Origin: Xanthoparmelia taractica
Lineage: Eukaryota > Ascomycota > Lecanoromycetes > Lecanorales > Parmeliaceae
Assembly: GCA_033085395.1 (NCBI GenBank)
Contig: MU853202.1
Location: 1 to 64,000, forward strand
DNA length: 64,000 bases
Direction: 5' to 3'
Part shown: one piece after another, positions 10,869 to 22,672 of the stretch
Layout of the letters: each line of letters starts with the position of its first letter
Numbering within the stretch: the stretch's first letter is position 1
Notes under the pieces: model-generated
Database searches by the model: none
Seen by the model: only the letters and a program-made list of their open reading frames with translations
Told to the model about the DNA's origin: nothing
Made by a program: the position numbers and the translations under genes

Positions 10869-12680
10869 TAAGTTAACTATATTATTATTATTAATAAAAA
10901 TAGGCGAAATATGTTAAGGTCGAGGGCGTTGAAAAGGGTCGTTCTACGGCGCAGAACAAGGCTTTAATTATACTATAATAAAAATAGAATGCACTCTTTA
11001 TTCTATAGAAACAGCAAGTTTATAGATGAGTCTATTTACCCTTTTCAGCACCTAAAAAGAATCGATATACTATTATAATAGCTTATTAATGATATCGAGA
11101 ATAGATGGGATCTTATATTCTTTATATAGTCGGAGAAGTGCCTATTCTCTCACTCTAAGAAACATTAATTAATGCTTTCTATCGTAGTGGAATTTATTGA
11201 ATATTTAAGCAAAATCGATAATATTCTTAGCTATAATTCGTGTAGAGATATAATCGATTTTTGCTAATAAACGAAGTAAATTCAAAGATCTATTTGAAGT
11301 GAAATTATAGATTATCTCGCTCGACGTAATCTCAATTTCGAAAGAGGCGAAGTTATTTAAGAAGATTTATATTCGTGATAGCACTTTCGAGTATAAAGAA
11401 GATCTCTTTAGAGTATACACGAAGTATCTTAAAGCTATCTTAGCAGTTTGATTAATGCGTTCGCTCGTATTATTAATCTACGAATAATAGACTATTAAAT
11501 ATAGTAGAGAAATCTTTAATAGTTTGAAAAGCGATTTCTAGAGCTTTAAAAGAAATTTTCTATCTCGATCGCTAATAATTACTTTTGAGATTTCTTAATT
11601 AATAATATTAAGTCGATTTAATAATACTTTTATTTAATTAAATATTTCTAGATTAATTTATTAGAGATTAATTAAATAACTTTTATGAACTTATAGATAA
11701 TAGATATAATTTAATTTAATTTATAATTTAAAAGAGATAATGATAGAATAAAATTAATAATTAGAATATAAAAAGATATCGACGAAGATAAGATTAACTA
11801 CAAGCTATCTTGAGATATATATCTTTTTATTTATAACACTAAACACTCTAAGTAATATCAAATAAATTCTTATAAGTGCTTTGTAATTTTATAAATATAT
11901 TAAGATAATATAATAATTTCGTAGTATTTATAAAAGTTAGAATATTTTTTTTATATATTAAAGAGAGAATATCTTTATTAATAAAGAGATAATATAAAGT
12001 TATTAATAATTAATAGTTTTATTAAGATAAAAGATAAGATCTCGCTATATTTCGTGAGTGAGATCTTACTATTTTTATTATAATTCTTATTTCGACTAAG
12101 ACGAAAAATAGAAATTAATATAAGTAGCAAGAAAATGCTTTCCTCGCACGAAAGATAAAGAAGATACGTTCTCGCTAAGACCCTTATTAATATCGAGCTA
12201 TATAAAAATTCTTTTTTAATAATTATCTTATTAATAGCCTTAAATGCATTCTTTATAAAATATAATATTTATCTCTATTAAGCTTACGATATAAAGAATA
12301 TTCAACTTCGAATAATAATAAGATAGCGAATTATTCTTATTTAGACTCGCGAGCCTTAATAAAGTATTAGACATAATATACTTTTTATTAGATTTATAAG
12401 AGATAATTAGATTAAATTATCTTAAGAATTAAGTAGCTCGAATCAATCGAATATTTATACGCATTATTAATATAATTAAAATAATCGAATTTTGCTTTAT
12501 AATATTAATAATAATAGAGTAATCGATCTATATTCTTATAGCATATTTTAAAAATTCGATTATATATCTTATTTTCTTTAGATATTAAATAAGACTAGTA
12601 ATTTTTAATTTCGTTAGCTAATAATTTCTTTTTATTATAATTAGAAGTCTTAATAAAAAAAGAATAGACTTTATCTTCGC
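10869..12680 (-). pseudogene. RNase H/integrase span of Gypsy G2
   Basis: Located between RT and chromodomain and collinear with G4 30560-32680. RNase H and integrase are expected here by element order. I could not confirm HHCC or DDE residues through the RIP damage, so the call is positional. Confidence 0.5.
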
Positions 12681-13900
12681 ACGAGAAGATCATTTATTAA
12701 TCTTATATATATTTTATTTATTAGTCTTATATGCATTTAATTTAATATAAAAGACTATCGCCTTAAAATCAAATTCCTTTAAGATATTTAAGTTAATTTA
12801 TAAAGTTCGAGTATTATTAAAATAAATTAAAATAATTAACTAAAATAATATTTCTTAAAGAAGCTAAAAAGAAGTTAATTACTTCTTTAAAGCTATAGAT
12901 AGTTTTATTCTAAAAGAGTGTTATTTTCGCTAACGTTTAGTCGATGCTTTTTTAAGATCTTATAAGACCTACGCTAATTATATATAGAAATAAATATATT
13001 AACGTAGATAATCAATTAATTTTAAGTAATATTCGAGTTCTTCTAAGATGCTAAGATACTATAAATTAAAAATAGCTCTTAGCTTATCTTCTAATAAAAT
13101 TAAGTTAAAAGAATTAATTTTTTTATTTAATAAATTAACGTTTAAATATCTTAAAAAGATCTTTATAAATAAAATAATAATATTAAATTTCACGAAAAGC
13201 TTAAATAGCTAACGTAGATCTTATAGGTGCTATTAAAATATTCTAATACTCGTAATTACATTATTAACGTAAACTTTGACGTTAAAGATATATCGCAAGA
13301 TTTTATTAATTTGACGTTAAATATAGATAATCGAATTTATATAACTTATAATTAAAATATTAAAGGTTTTCTAATCTCTATAACTTATAACGATCTATAT
13401 ATAGCGATAGTCTAAATATACTCGTTATTAATAGAAAAACAAAGTAGTATCGATTATTAAAATAAAATTATATTTAGCGAGTATCTTAATTATATTCTAC
13501 TAAAGAGGCACTAAATATATATCTCGAAGTAGTAAATTATTTAAATCTCGGATATTAATTATTAATCTTTTCTTAATAATATTATTAGAGAGTACTTTTT
13601 ATATAACGAATATCGAATAGAAGAAGAATATTAAATCTTTGATTTATTTAAGTCTTCTCTATTCGTGTAACTTATTAAAAATTTTATCGATTATTTCTCG
13701 ATCTCGTATATCTAAGAGATAAATCTTAATTTTTTTTATTAATCTTAATTTATTAATTATTTCTTAATAAGAGCTTTATTTACTTCTCTTCTAATACTTT
13801 AATAAAGTCTATATTTTATTAGATCTATAAAAATTCGTTAATTAAATCGATTAATACGATTCTAGTCTATATATTTCCGAAAATTATAACTTTATTTAAT
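12681..13900 (-). pseudogene. Reverse transcriptase of Gypsy G2
   Basis: Minus-strand Gypsy RT. The YVDD box at 13260-13271 reads YVNN. Upstream, the 'DREVIDK-like' approach peptide and the 'VDLINEF' segment (about 13700-13900) are readable. Stops replace Trp and Gln codons throughout. Collinear with G4 29640-30560 and with G1, G3 and G5. Confidence 0.78.
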
Positions 13901-14148
13901 AGCTTAATTTCTTTAATTAATAAGAGACTTAATTAATTTAAGCTTAAGTTTATGCTTAATTTTATAACTATTTTCGTTAAGGCGAATTTAGATTCGATAT
14001 TAATTTAAAAATAATTTTCGTAATTTATCTTAAGAATATTTTTAAGTCTTAATTTTTTTAAAATTTAAATAAATATATTAGACTTATTTCGAATTAGAAT
14101 TTTAGTTATTATATAATTAATCAAATAAGCGAATATTATTAGATTCGT

Positions 14149-14531
14149 CTATATTGACTTAAATAAGAAATTACGATTATTAAATAGATTAATTTTCTTA
14201 ATTAATAGAATTATCTCGCTATGCGAAGACATAAAAATAGATAATTTAATATAGATTTTTCTTCGAATAAACTCGCCTCGGGGTCGAGTAGTAATATTAA
14301 CTATAATGCTATAACTATTAATCCTTGCTTTCTTATTAACTATATTAATAATAATCTCTTCGAGCCTAATAATGTTATTCTTAATAAGCATTTTAACACG
14401 TAAGTTATTAATAATATATAGCTTTCTATATAGATATGTAAGCACTCTTTAACCTTAATTTTTAATTTTAGAAAGATAGATATCTTACGTAATATACTTC
14501 GAAGTCTCGTGCTTAGAAGCACCGACCCCAC
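14149..14531 (-). pseudogene. Retropepsin-like region of Gypsy G2
   Basis: The best-preserved copy of this region. Two overlapping open frames (14340-14531 and 14149-14445) are one reading split by a frameshift. The segments IINNLRVKMLIKNNII and RPRGEFIRRK are readable, with a C-terminal 'NNRNFLF' matching the 'DRDFLFE' end known in fungal Gypsy polyproteins. In this family the segment lies between gag and RT and folds like an aspartic protease. The catalytic residue was not confirmed. Confidence 0.65.
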
Positions 14532-15279
14532 GCACTCGTAAGAGTATTATTATTTTAAAGATAGTTATATTCGAATACTGCTAAGAATATTATAATTTAT
14601 TTATTAAGCTTATATCACACTCGATATTAGTATAAACTTTATTCTTTTAATTAGTAGAATCGAGTTTAACTTTAATTATAATATAAGTTTAATTTTAAAA
14701 AATAAAATTATTTCTTAAATTTTAATTAGAAGCGATAAATTTAATAATTTTTGATTAATTATTAGCGAAAGACTTTGCAAGTTACTTAGTAGCGAAGTTA
14801 GAAGAGTTAGAAGACTTTACTAATACTACTTCGTTGACATAGATATGCTTTCTAGAGCAAATATGTAAATGCTTATATAATTTGATCTTAGATGAGAAGG
14901 ATTTCTGATATTTTCGATAGTAGGTTTCGATCTCTATAAAGTTAGCAAACTAATTATTATTTAGCTGTGTAAAAAGCTTAGGATTATGCTCGAAATTAGT
15001 ATAATATATCTTATTCTTATATTAATCTTCGCCTGTAAAGTAAGAGTGCTTAATATTAGTATTTTCTTTCTGGTAATCCGAATCTTGAGCTTATTCGTTA
15101 TATTTTAATTTAATATTTTTATTAGTAATAGAGGTCTAATAAGTAGCTACTTTTAAACGATTTATAGCATTAAATTAAGATCTCTAATTGCTTTGATTTT
15201 GCTATAAACCTTAGATTAATATTAATCTTAAAGAAAAATGCTATTACTAATTATTAAATAAAGATCGATTCGAGATTAA

Positions 15280-16900
15280 ATTTGATACGTTTAATGCGGC
15301 GATTTATAGAGATTAACGAGGTGTTTGCTAAGCGTTTTGCTGCGAATCCGAATAAGCATTTTAATTATTATATTGACGAGAAAATAACTGAGTTAATTAA
15401 GTATTTTAATTTTTGTAATGATTATCAAGTTAATGAAAAGACTACTAAAAGTAAGGCCGCTGATATTAATTATTAGAATCTATACTTTATTAAGATCGAA
15501 ATTATTAAGAAGAAAATTATTATTATAAACGAGATTAATACTAATTAAATATATTTCTATTATTATTACTTCGATTTTAGGAAGAATAATTCTAAGAAAA
15601 TCTCGTAAAGATATTCTTCGAAGAGGAAGAAAACTTATATATTCTCGAGTTATGCCTGTTTACGTAGATTTATTAATTATACTTAAGATTATTTATTTCC
15701 TCAAGAAAGTTATATAAGATAGTTCGATTCTTTAATCTTTTTAAGTTACGTCTTAGCTTAATATTTAAGTTATTATAAATTACATTAAGCTAATTTTTGA
15801 CGCTAATTAAGTCGATATCCCTTAAAGCATATAAAATCTTTTATGCGTACTCTCGAGACTCTCTCTTAATAATAGTATCTCTTAAGATATATCTTTTGTT
15901 TAATAACGAATTAATCGTTATATTAATAGATATTTTAAATCGTTCTATTAATATTCTATCTCACTTATTTAATTCGTTTTCGAGCTTTATAAGACGCTTA
16001 TTATTATTAAAAAGCTCACTTAATTACTATTTTAAAGCAGATCCCTTAAAATAAGTTTAAAGATTTATACGAACTAGCTTATTATTCTTGATGCTAGCTA
16101 TATCACGAGTATACTTTAAAAATAAATGTATATCTCGAAAGTAAGTCTTCTTTAATGTATACTTTATTAAAGAAGTATCGAAAGTTATCGACTTATTCTT
16201 ATACATTAAGTTAAAGAATTTTATATTATTAGCATTTTATCTATTGACTAATATAGCTTCTACTATAGCATTAACGCTATTCTATTCTGGCGGTTCTCGC
16301 TCATTAGGCGATTTAGATACGCTACGTAAAAGGTCTTATAGAGTAGTTTATTATTATTATAAAAAGCCGATATTCTATTAATTGATATTATCGTTTTTAT
16401 TTATATTAAAATTATTGAAAATATCTTTAGAAGTAGAATTTATACTTTAAATTTAAGGTAAGATTCGATATAGAATTTAAATTAGAATTAACGAAGTTCG
16501 TGACGATTAAATTATTAAAGATAGAAGGATTTTTAATAGAACTTTCTAAAGGCGAAGAGCGAGATATATCGCTAATAAAAGAAGATTTCCTTAATCTTCT
16601 TAACGACTAAATATTAATCTTAAATCTAGTTAAAGTAATCTTAAAAATTAATCGATTAAGGGCCTAGCTAATAGATTAGTTTAATAAAGTTTTAATAGAT
16701 ATAGAATAAGCTCTTACACGTGCGTTACGGGCTAATAAAGCTACTTCTTTTATAATCTCTAAAGGCCTAGAATTAATCTTAACGATATAGATAATAAACT
16801 ACTTAATATCGTCGAAGATAAAACTAATAAAGGCGTGCTCGAAGTGTAGAAATTCGTTTATTTAAAAAGTTAAAATAATAATATCTCGAGAAATAGGATT
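15280..16900 (-). pseudogene. Gag of Gypsy G2
   Basis: Minus-strand reading with the helical core 'LFNNNKRLIKLENELNK' at about 15960-16020 and 'RESREYA-KILYALR' at about 15830-15880, then a Lys-rich tail toward 15280. An N-terminal Ser-rich segment is expected near 16600. The plus-strand open stretches at 15282-15476 and 15797-16054 are antisense to this reading. Confidence 0.6.
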
Positions 16901-17438
16901 TAGAGCTGACGAAGTTAGAATAATAGTAATTTATAACGAAGATAAGGCAATAGCAGTTTTCTTAATAATAAAAATAAGATAATAGTAGTCTTCTTAATAA
17001 CTAAGAGATAATATTATATTAATAAGAAAGATTTTTTATTAGCATAAAGTATATTATAAAAGTTGAAGTCCTCTTTTAGTATACAATTAAATAGTATAGT
17101 ATTTCTTCTCTTTTATCGTAGTAAGAATAGTGAGATAAATAGCTCAAAAGTGGCGATAGATGTTTATAACAGTAGCAATATAGTGGTGTAGCAATAATAA
17201 GTAAGCTATAGCAATAATAGTGATAATAGTGAGTATGAGAAAGATGAGTTTAATAACGAACTCAGTGAGATTCCGACCGAGTAAGAATTCCGATAATTTT
17301 ATATGCGGATCTTATTAGATAGAATACAGTTCTCCGCGGATTAACGAATACAATAAGTATTGATCAAGTAATAATAAAGTAATAATGAAGGATCTCCTGA
17401 AATAGCTAATGACAGCTATTTGGGCGTTGCTATCATAC

Positions 17439-17602
17439 TATAACAGCAATGGGAGTATATTTAGTTCTTGGGTGTGTAATTGTTGATTGTTCTAAGTTGG
17501 AAAATTCTATCTAAGTCAGGGCCAGCCTGCCTATCGAGCAGCCAGTAAAGCACTTGCCTTAGCCGATTTCTTGATTGCTTGGCAGGTGCGTTTCCCGTGA
17601 CA
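17439..17602 (-). repeat. 5' LTR of Gypsy G2
   Basis: 164 bp, TATAACAGCAATGGG to CCCGTGACA on the plus strand. It is less mutated than its partner at 10038-10201. The leader with the candidate primer-binding site (…GGGCGTTGCTATCATAC…) lies just left of it. Confidence 0.9.
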
Positions 17603-17746
17603 TATTTAGTCAGTCAAGTGAGTGTCTAATTCTTGATTCTTCTAAGTTAGAAAATTCTATCTAAGTTAGCCAGCCTGTCAAGCAGCCGGCAAGCACTTGC
17701 CTTAGCCTATTTCTTGATTGGCTTGGCAAGTGCGTTTCTCGTGACA
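17603..17746 (-). repeat. Right piece of the solo Gypsy LTR split by G2
   Basis: 144 bp beginning with the duplicated TATTT and ending TCTCGTGACA. It is followed by GAGCT (17747-17751), the target duplication in Copia A1. With 10013-10037 it makes a normal-length LTR with no internal region of its own, hence a solo LTR formed before G2 arrived. Confidence 0.88.
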
Positions 17747-19059
17747 GAGCTTTAATTTATTCTTAAATTATTATCTTTATATTTAATAATTAAAAATATT
17801 TTTAAGCTTATCGATATTATCGAGATAATTTAAAAAGATTGAGATCTCAATCTCTTTAGTTAATATAACTAGAATTTAAAATTCTTAAAATTAATAGAGT
17901 TAATAATATTAATAAGTCAAGTTTCGCTTAAAAATTAAAGAGATCTTTATTAGAGATTAATTTCGATAATATTTAGAGATAAATTATTTTAAAGTAAAAG
18001 TTAAATTAGCGAGAATAATTAAAATATATTCGCTATCGATATCGCTATTTAATAGATTTATAAGTATCTTAAATATATAAAAAAAAATCTCTTTTAATCT
18101 TAAGATTAATTTAATATAAATAAGATCTTTACTATTAAAGAACGAAGAAATAAACTAATATAGCGTAATTAATAACGCTTTATTAAAATAACTTTTTTAT
18201 AGAATATAAGGATTTTAATCTTAAAATAACTAATATAAACAAATAATAAAAAAGAGAGTTCTTAATCTTTATAGATCTTAAAGACTCTCTCTTATCTAAG
18301 TTAGATTAATTATTCTAGCTATTCTAATTTTTATTATTTTAATTATCTTAGCTTAAGAATTATAATATATATTTTTATTATTTACTTTTAATTTTCGTTT
18401 AATTATGTTTCTCTTAATTAAGAGATCGCTTATTCGTATTAAAGACTTTCTTATCTCTACGATAATAAGATTTAATATATTTATTTTTAACTTTAATTCT
18501 TAATAAAAATTAGAGAGATTAAATATCTTCGCTTTAAGATTTATTTATTTTTATTTTAATCTCTATTAATAAAAACTAAAATAATAATTAAATTTATTTA
18601 TTCTTCTTTTTCTTAATTCGTTTAAATTTAATCTTTATCTATAATAATTAAAATAATTAATTTCTTATTATTATTGCGAATATTACGTAATTAATCTTAG
18701 ACTTTAAAGTCTATATACTTGTTATCTAATTTAATATTTCGATATAATAAATAAAAATATATTTTTCTTTATTTAGCGTATTTTACGCAGAGAAATTAAT
18801 AGTATTTTGAAAATTTTAATAGATATATAATTTTAATTAATCGCGTAGCGAGATTCGATATTATCGATCTTAAGACGGGAGAGCGCTAAGCGATAAATCT
18901 TAGTCCTCGAATTAATAGCGAATTATAGTTATTTAGATTCTAAATAATTATTTTAATATAAGAAATATCTATTATAAAGAGATTATTAAATAATCGCTAT
19001 AGCGACGTTTAGCATCGCGATAAGTGTTAAAGAGCTATCGTAATAGCGATAGATCATAA
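17747..19059 (-). pseudogene. Copia A1 5' region: LTR remainder and gag N-terminal part
   Basis: Minus-strand block collinear with 39010-40320 of A2, heavily RIP-mutated. It is separated from the rest of Copia A1 by the nested Gypsy LTR. The exact LTR/internal boundary cannot be set because no 3' LTR survives in either family-A copy. Confidence 0.7.
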
Positions 19060-19224
19060 TGTAGCTGAATTACTATCGGGTATAGCCCGAGCTTATAATC
19101 TATCAAAATATGAGGTAGGACACATAGTAGTTGTATTGGCTAAAGAGTACTAGCTAGGAAAGCGAGACTATAAGACACGCCTTAGCGTGTCACGTGATCT
19201 AGTCACGTGACTCGAATTTCAACA
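19060..19224 (-). repeat. 5' LTR tip of Copia A1, RIP-spared
   Basis: Outer end of the LTR, reading TGTTGAAATTCGAGTC... on the minus strand. It contains two TCACGTGA palindromes (about 19190-19210) and a hairpin ACACGC/GCGTGT (about 19174-19189). CA/TG dinucleotides are retained, unlike the region to its left. It shares a motif (19091-19123) with the Copia B LTR. The base after 19224 belongs to the LINE. Confidence 0.82.
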
Positions 19225-21821
19225 GATTTGCCTTAACGTAATCGCTAAGCCTTATAGCTATTATCGTTTTAAATACTTTATTTAACGTGCTTAAAAGCGC
19301 GATTAATCTATATAACTTAAACACTAAATATTTATTCTTCTTCAATTTATAAAAAAACTTAATATTAATCTTTTTAAACTTTATTAAATAATAATTAATT
19401 CTTAGATATATTTTAAAAGATATATCATTTTCGATATTAATACTTTCGCTACTTAGCGTAGAAATTAATTAAATATTCTATTAATCTTTAGAACTTTATT
19501 AGATTTCGATTAAAAAATAATCTTTCGAATTTTATTCTTTATAATATTATTATTTATTATAATTGAAGTAGAATATATAATGTTTTATATATTATTTAGA
19601 TTAGCTTAGAGAAAAGAAAGAAAAAAGATTTTTCTTAAAATTAAAATGTTCTCTTTAAACGTAGATATCCAATTCTCTAATTAACTACTTTAATAATATA
19701 ATCTTAAATAATAAATATAGATTTATAATTATTAATACGTATTTACTTAGTTAGACTTTAGATTTCTTTAGGCGATTATATAATCTTATAAATATCTTTA
19801 TAAAAATAAAGAGTCTTAGTCTTATCAAGAGTCTTATCGCGTCTCTTAATTACTATTCGTTACTTATTTATGAAAAATTTACTTCGACTATTCTAATATC
19901 GTTTAATTAAAACTTGAATATTTTTTACAATTTTATTATATTTTCTATTTTAAAAGAACTTAACTCTCTCTATTAATTTAATTTACGAGACTATAAGTTC
20001 TATTATCTTGTAAAGTTCTTAGAGTAAGAATTCTAAATAGTTATTAATCTAATTCTAAATTATTAAAAAGATTAATAATAGAAACGAGTTAAGTATTTAT
20101 ACTCTATATTTAATGTTCTTAATCTTCGCTATCTTTTGTATTCTTTTCTATATTAATATTAACTCTTTAATCGTTAACTCTAACTTTATATAAATAAATA
20201 ATTAATCAATTAATTGAAATTATATTATACGTCTAGATAAATCTAATATATTAAGACGATTTTCTTAATTTTAAGAATAGTAAAGATTAAATTAAGAATA
20301 CTCTCTATCTCTCTCGCTCTTTACGTTACTATTTCGCTAAATAATATAAGCTCTAGATTTCTATTTAGCGTCGCGATTATAATTTCATTAATCTTTAATA
20401 ATATAAGTATTTATTTAAATTATTTTAATTAAGATAATAAAGATTAAAGTCTTCGAGAAGAATATACTCTTTAAAATAATTAAGCGTCTTCGTTATTAAA
20501 GCGAGATTAGAAGAGTTATACATATTATAAATATATATAGAGTCTAATTCTAATATCCCTCTTATCTTCTTAGATTAAAGAGTTAATATATTAATCTTTC
20601 TTTATCGATAACTTATTTTTTAATTATTCGAGTTAAGTCTCTTATTAATATTAAATTAAGTTCTTATATTTACTTTAATTTTATATATAAGATAAAAAGA
20701 GCTTAAGATAGAATTAAAGAAGAATCTATTATATAAATTATAGCTTGGCTTTTAAATAGCTAGTATATCGATACTTTATATTACTCGATCTATCAATAGA
20801 GTTATTATTATTTCTATCTCGTATTTTATATTATATTATAAAATCTAAAATATCGACGTATCTATTATAGTCTATTTTCTATCTCGATATTCGCTAGCTA
20901 TAATTAAGTCTAGAAATATAAGTAGAATTAGAGACTATTTCTATAACTTCTTTAAATCTCTCGTTAGCGCTTATTATTCTAGATAAAAGATTAAGAGTTT
21001 GTTAGTTCGACTCTTATCTTATTAATCTAATAGCGTTAATAAATTAATTTATTATCTTTTATAAACTTAAGCTCTAATTCGATTAAACGCTAAAATATTA
21101 ATTTAAGATTATATTTAAATTTATGTTAAACTTCTTCTCTTAATTATTTAAAATATTAACAATATTAATTAATATCTTTTTCGTCTTTTTAAATATAATT
21201 AGTATAAATCTTATTTCATCTATAATAGTAGATGAACGCGTATTTCTAGCGACTTAATAGAGTGAAGCCTTATTAGCGATTCTGTTTCGCCTATTAGATC
21301 TTCTTAGTCTTTATTAAGTATATTCTCTTATATAATATATATTTAACTCTTCTATAAGCTATATATATTTTTAATTTCTTCGAGACTATCTTCTTATAAT
21401 CTTAAATATTATATATCTATCTATACTACCCGTAGCTAATTCTACTTCTATATTCTCTATATATATCTCTCTACTTCTAGTAATAAAACTATTATATAAA
21501 TAAAAGTATCTAGTTAAATTTCTTAATTCTCTTTATTAGATACTTTTTAATTAAATTATCTATTATTTTAGATATAATTATATTAATTATTAGAATAAAG
21601 TATCTCTTTTTCTATTTCTAAGCTATTAATCGCTCGACGCTTAAGATTTAGCGAGTCTTAAGAACCTCTAAGCTAAAGTAAAGATTACTATTATCGATCT
21701 CGAGCTTCGTTTTTATCGCTATTTAATTATCGATATTAAAAATCTTAATATATATATATATTATATATTATTATTTGAAAAAAATTTATTACTATTACTA
21801 ATTTATATATATATTTTATTT
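19225..21821 (-). mobile_element. LINE (Tad/I-like) remnant with endonuclease domain
   Basis: The minus-strand reading contains an AP-type endonuclease. In order, it has an 'IL...KPSYNLYN' entry (about 20710-20770) corresponding to the LLALQEPxxNPY family start, then the N-Y-N-S region preceding the EILLGDFN-like block read as 'YILLEDFNLYYLN' at about 20420-20460. Further on come 'DLSRRI' and an 'ELTIKE...IQKR' segment (about 20130-20230) typical of the endonuclease C-terminus. This architecture is known from fungal Tad1-type LINE ORF2. The RT should follow at coordinates below 19860 but is cut off at 19224 by Copia A1. All frames contain RIP stops. Confidence 0.72.
20130..20780 (-). pseudogene. 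LINE ORF2 endonuclease domain (inactivated)
   Basis: The most recognisable part of the LINE. The glycine of GDFN is replaced by Glu (reads EDFN, a G-to-A change), so a key motif is damaged. In the family this domain nicks the target DNA for target-primed reverse transcription. Trp codons have become stops. Confidence 0.7.
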
Positions 21822-21906
21822 ATGCGATATTATTCTTTATGCGATATTATTCTTTATGCGATATTATTCTTTATGCGATATTATTCTTTATGCGATATTA
21901 TTCTTT
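21822..21906. repeat. 17-bp tandem repeat, five units
   Basis: Five identical copies of ATGCGATATTATTCTTT, starting at 21822, 21839, 21856, 21873 and 21890. The units are identical even though the surroundings are RIP-degraded, so the expansion is probably younger than the mutation. There are no spacers between units. Confidence 0.95.
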
Positions 21907-22592
21907 AGAGTCTCTCTCACTTTTATTATTATAATCTATTAAAAGAGATTATTACTCTATAGTCTATTTACTATTATAATTTCTTTTATAAGCGTATATA
22001 AATCGCTTTTAAAAATTATTAATATTTTCTTCTCTATTATTCTCGCTATAGATTTCTTCTCTTTATTATTCTTTAATTTTATTATAATTTATCTTTATTT
22101 TTTAAATTCTTAATCTTTATTATAGAGAGTATAGAAATTATAAAAAAAATTAAAGTTAGAGAAAATTTCGTTGATAAATTCACGAAAGAATTTCTTTAAC
22201 TCTAGATATTCGCTAGAGATTTAGACGCTAAGCTTATATTTAAATTTAGCGAGATATTATACCATTCTTTTAATCTTATATATACTACTTAACGTTTTAG
22301 TTATTTAATATAAATTATTATTAATTTGAAATTCTTATAATATTTATTCTAAATAAACGCGTTTAGATCTTTAAAAGATATCTTTTAGACGATAATAAAA
22401 AAGTTATACGCTATCTTCTTACGCTTAGACGCGTTAATAATATTCTTCTATTTAGAAATAATATTTATATCGCTTATAGACGTGCTCTGATATTGTTATT
22501 ACTCTACGAGCTATTTCTCTTATCTATATTTAACTCTCTTAGACCTATTGTCTTCTTCTTTAACTCTCTTATTACCTCTATTATCGCTATTA
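21907..22592 (-). other. AT-rich region upstream of the LINE, possibly its ORF1
   Basis: On the minus strand this is upstream of the LINE endonuclease, and the reading is Lys/Arg- and Ser-rich with few stops (for example about 22150-22560). A LINE ORF1 would be expected here, but no CCHC motif was confirmed. Otherwise featureless, RIP-type sequence. Confidence 0.35.
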
Positions 22593-22672
22593 CATCTGCA
22601 AATCTAAAAAGTTTATTTCCGCACGAATTCTGTAGAGTTCGTACGATTAATACGATTTAGTATATTTAGTAA
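22593..22672 (-). mobile_element. End relic of the 607-bp TIR element
   Basis: Begins CATCTGCAAATCTAA, identical to the TIR of the element at 53837-54443, and follows that element's right end (read on minus) for about 80 bp, including TTTCCGCACGAATTC. Differences are C-to-T or G-to-A. No second TIR was seen within several hundred bases, so it is truncated. Confidence 0.7.

Larger units (their letters stand above)
10038..17602 (-). mobile_element. Complete Gypsy chromodomain retrotransposon G2
   Basis: A 7,565-bp element with two 164-bp LTRs (10038-10201 and 17439-17602) and a perfect TSD TATTT. Coding order on the minus strand is leader (17438 leftward), gag, retropepsin-like region (14149-14531), RT (YVNN at 13260-13271), degraded RNase H/integrase span, chromodomain (10711-10868), then 3' LTR. 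The LTR pair differs at about 17 sites by eye, all but one transitions, with the 3' LTR more RIP-mutated. It is inserted into a pre-existing solo LTR of its own family. Confidence 0.93.
5511..19224 (-). mobile_element. Copia retrotransposon A1, split by nested Gypsy insertions, 3' LTR missing
   Basis: Minus-strand Copia element in two blocks, 17747-19224 (5' LTR and start of gag) and 5511-10012 (rest of gag, integrase, RT, RNase H). The blocks are joined by a GAGCT duplication (10008-10012 and 17747-17751) around the inserted Gypsy LTR. Both blocks align collinearly with plus-strand copy A2 (38848-44605). The outermost base of the 5' LTR is at 19224 (plus strand ...AATTTCAACA). The element sits in the LINE to its right. 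No 3' LTR follows the stop at 5623, so that end is truncated. RIP has destroyed all frames. Confidence 0.87.

Noticed and set aside
21822..21906. CRISPR-like array
   Set aside because: Units are contiguous with no spacers; it is a simple tandem repeat.
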